A stretch of 45,196 nucleotides of DNA from the NCBI RefSeq assembly GCF_014771645.1, contig NZ_CP061738.1, forward strand, positions 953,011 to 998,206, read 5' to 3'. The stretch comes from Candidatus Wolbachia massiliensis. Lineage in GTDB: Bacteria; Pseudomonadota; Alphaproteobacteria; Rickettsiales; Anaplasmataceae. Of this stretch, positions 43,376 to 45,196 are shown in pieces. The notes below the pieces were generated by a model. It was given only the letters and a program-made list of their open reading frames with translations, was not told where the DNA came from and ran no database searches. The translations under genes and the position numbers were made by a program. How positions within the stretch are numbered: the stretch's first letter is position 1; every line of letters starts with the position of its first letter.

Positions 43376-44129
43376 TCACGGGGCGCTATCTTCCTGAAGT
43401 TGTTTTATTTCATCGTGTGAAAGATTGGTTGTTTGTGAGATAATATCAATGGAAATACCAGCCTTGAGTAGGTTTTTTGCAACTTCAACTTTGCCTTCAA
43501 TTTTTCCCATCTCCTCACCAATTTTGATGCCGAGTTCTTGACCGATAAGGATGCCCTCTTCTCTACCTTCTTTCCTACCTTCGTGTCTGCCTTTTTCAAT
43601 CGAGTTTTTGGGCGAGGACAATCACGAATACGCTTGTTCGTAGGCTATAAATTCTTTTTCTGACCAGTTGAATCTGTTCATATGCTTTTTCAATTACTTC
43701 CTATCCAATTCCGTTTCACTAGTTTCATCTGCATATTTAAAGAACATTTTTCAACTATATTTTCTCATTGATCTTCCTTTGTTTTGGGAAATTTTGGCAA
43801 TTCAATAAACGTAAAATAAAAGTCTTTTAAATCGTGTGCATTGAATAGTGTCGCGGAAACAGCTGCTATAGCAATAAAATTTAAGATCTTGAGCCTGTCT
43901 TGTTTAGCAGCGTAGGCACGTTTTTCAAAACCTTTAGTTTTCTGCATTTCAACGATCCCATTTTCATCTCTGCAGAACGATACTTTGTTTTTTGGAGGCA
44001 ATTCATGATAGTTTCTTTTATTTCATCTTTGCCACCAAGATATCATTGAGAAAATTTATTTTTTTCAGTACCGAAGATGCGTCGAAAGGCTATATCGTTC
44101 TTCGGGTCGAGAAATTTAGAAAGAGCCAT
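43376..44129 (-). pseudogene. Degraded Rpn/PD-(D/E)XK transposase copy
   Basis: Reading from the ATG at 44129, MALSKFLDPKNDIAFRRIFG and later pieces (RDENG..VEMQ, KGFEKRA, DLKDYFYTF-like FYFTFIELPKFPKTKEDQ) match the intact copy, but frameshifts and internal deletions (for example around the nuclease core and ILFPDKSEY region) break it. The last 81 codons (43376-43621) stay open with EGREEGILIGQELGIKIGEE and end SHDEIKQLQEDSAP. It lies 91 bases downstream of the intact copy in the same orientation, so the pair is a tandem duplication. Confidence 0.85.
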
Positions 44130-44220
44130 AAGAAATTAAGTAGAAAAGATTATACACAATTCTGAGGAAACATTCAACTATATTTTTAGCTTACTATGGC
44201 TCAAAAGCGCATATATTATG

Positions 44221-45105
44221 CTATTCAACTTCATTCTGCAACTCTTTGATTTCACTGATGGAGATACCAGTAAACTTGGCAATAGTGTTGACATCAACAT
44301 TATTAGCTAGCATTGCTTTTGCAACTTCAACTTTTCCCTTCTCCTCACCAATTTTGATGCCTTCGTCTCTAGCATCATCAAGTTTTTGGGCGAGGACAGC
44401 TTTTTCATCACGAATACGCTTGATTTCTTGTTCGTAGGCTATAAATTCTTTTTCCGACCAGTTGAATCTGTTTAGCTCTTCATATGCTTTTTCAATTATT
44501 GCATCACTCCCTATTATTTTTTCCAATTCCTTTTCATTAGTCTCGTCTGCATATTTAAAGAAGTAAATCCATTTTTCAACTATATTTTCTAATTGATCTT
44601 CCTTCGTTTTGGGAAATTTTGGCAATTCAATAAACGTAAAATAAAAATCTTTTAAATCGTGCGCATTAGTATTCTCATCCCGAATAGTGTGTTTTGATTT
44701 ATATTCGGACTTGTCCGGAAACAGGATGCAATCTGCTATAGCAATAAAGATAATTTCTTTAAGATCTTGATATTGCTCACCCTTATCAGCCTGTCTTGAA
44801 TAAGCTTTAGCAGCATAGTATTGGGCACGTTTTTCAAAACCTTTAGTTTTAGCAACCTGCATCTCGACGATCACCTGTACTCCATTTTCATCCCTACAAA
44901 GAACATCAACGATACTTTGTTTTTTGGAGGCAATTTCAGCATCCATGATAGTGCTGAGAAATTCTATTTCTCTTATTTCATCTTTGCCAGTAAGGTCCAA
45001 GATATCATTAAGAAAGTGAATCAGGATATCTTTATTTTTTTCTGTACCAAAGATGCGTCGAAATGCTATATCGTTCTTTGGATCGAGAAATTTAGAGAGA
45101 GCCAT
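44221..45105 (-). CDS. Rpn family recombination-promoting nuclease/putative transposase
   Basis: The 294-residue protein is an apparently complete member of the PD-(D/E)XK transposase family. MALSKFLDPKNDIAFRRIFG opens it. The catalytic region is IVDVLCRDENGVQVIVEMQV (Asp, then Glu-x-Gln). A helical C-terminal part includes YEQEIKRIRDEKAVLAQKLD and ends FTGISISEIKELQNEVE. E. coli Rpn proteins are DNA endonucleases that promote RecA-independent recombination. Its upstream leader is shared, inverted, with 10476-10547. It is the only intact copy of the family in the window. Confidence 0.88.
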   Translation of the reverse strand: MALSKFLDPKNDIAFRRIFGTEKNKDILIHFLNDILDLTGKDEIREIEFLSTIMDAEIASKKQSIVDVLCRDENGVQVIVEMQVAKTKGFEKRAQYYAAKAYSRQADKGEQYQDLKEIIFIAIADCILFPDKSEYKSKHTIRDENTNAHDLKDFYFTFIELPKFPKTKEDQLENIVEKWIYFFKYADETNEKELEKIIGSDAIIEKAYEELNRFNWSEKEFIAYEQEIKRIRDEKAVLAQKLDDARDEGIKIGEEKGKVEVAKAMLANNVDVNTIAKFTGISISEIKELQNEVE

Positions 45106-45196
45106 AGCAAATAAATCTATAAAACGTTAATAATTATACACAATTCTTAAGAAATATTCAACATTTTTATGTTTGGAGCAGTAAAAAGGCTATAGA
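45106..45196 (-). repeat. Leader of the intact Rpn element
   Basis: The last 91 bases match, as reverse complement, the sequence at 10476-10547 before the other Rpn copy. The match reaches the window edge, so the true boundary of the mobile unit may lie outside. Confidence 0.7.

Overview
The window reads as a stretch of a Wolbachia-type chromosome (Rickettsiales, Anaplasmataceae). The evidence is low GC, isolated housekeeping genes scattered among ankyrin-repeat and other host-interaction-like genes, several copies of the Rpn/PD-(D/E)XK 'transposase' family, and short palindromes (ATCCCAGTGT...ACACTGGGAT type) that sit both between genes and in frame inside genes, as described for Wolbachia. 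The strain cannot be fixed from sequence alone.

Layout. 0-0.4 kb: the 5' end of an IS5-like transposase gene (minus strand), next to the tail of an Rpn gene. 0.4-9 kb: a disordered hypothetical protein, then HAD hydrolase, RDD membrane protein, bacterioferritin and SURF1 on the plus strand; sucB, a class II aldolase-like protein, tsaB and a dicarboxylate-type symporter on the minus strand. 9.2-11.5 kb: an EPIYA/YEEI-motif protein followed by a decayed Rpn gene. 12-16 kb: gmk, a secreted pentapeptide-repeat protein, a secreted ankyrin protein and tRNA-Ser(GCT). 16-22.9 kb: ppa, coq7, a membrane alpha/beta hydrolase, COQ9, murD, ferredoxin, a DUF2125-like protein and ccmH. 23-28 kb: a coiled-coil protein with an IS-derived start, cca, an OTU-type cysteine protease and ychF. 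27.9-33.2 kb: two long non-coding direct repeats flank a hypothetical protein, glpX and an ankyrin/membrane protein. 33.3-43.1 kb: radC (frameshifted), addA, ispE, a Mth938-like protein, znuB, a 59-aa protein, holA, a decayed RelBE-type module, dapB and pstB. 43-45.2 kb: one degraded and one intact Rpn copy.

The core genes serve the TCA cycle (sucB), ubiquinone (coq7, COQ9), cytochrome oxidase and cytochrome c assembly (SURF1, ccmH), gluconeogenesis (glpX), peptidoglycan and lysine/DAP precursors (murD, dapB), isoprenoids (ispE), translation (tsaB, cca, tRNA-Ser, ychF) and DNA replication and repair (holA, addA).

The most unusual gene is at 9184-10470. Its product carries three exact EPIYA motifs, two ESIYA variants, three YEEI motifs (two spaced like an ITAM), three DSGYxS sequences resembling beta-TrCP phosphodegrons, and two PKKPPR (PxxxPR) sequences. 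It looks like a multi-motif mimic of host signalling scaffolds, with a recent internal duplication. Other host-facing candidates are the OTU protease with a bipartite-NLS-like N-terminus (25707-26648), two proteins with [I/M]QT[D/E] sequences resembling dynein light chain LC8 sites (431-1636 and 23053-24471), and a membrane-anchored alpha/beta hydrolase (17440-18801). Secretion, phosphorylation and partner binding are all inferred; none can be proved from DNA.
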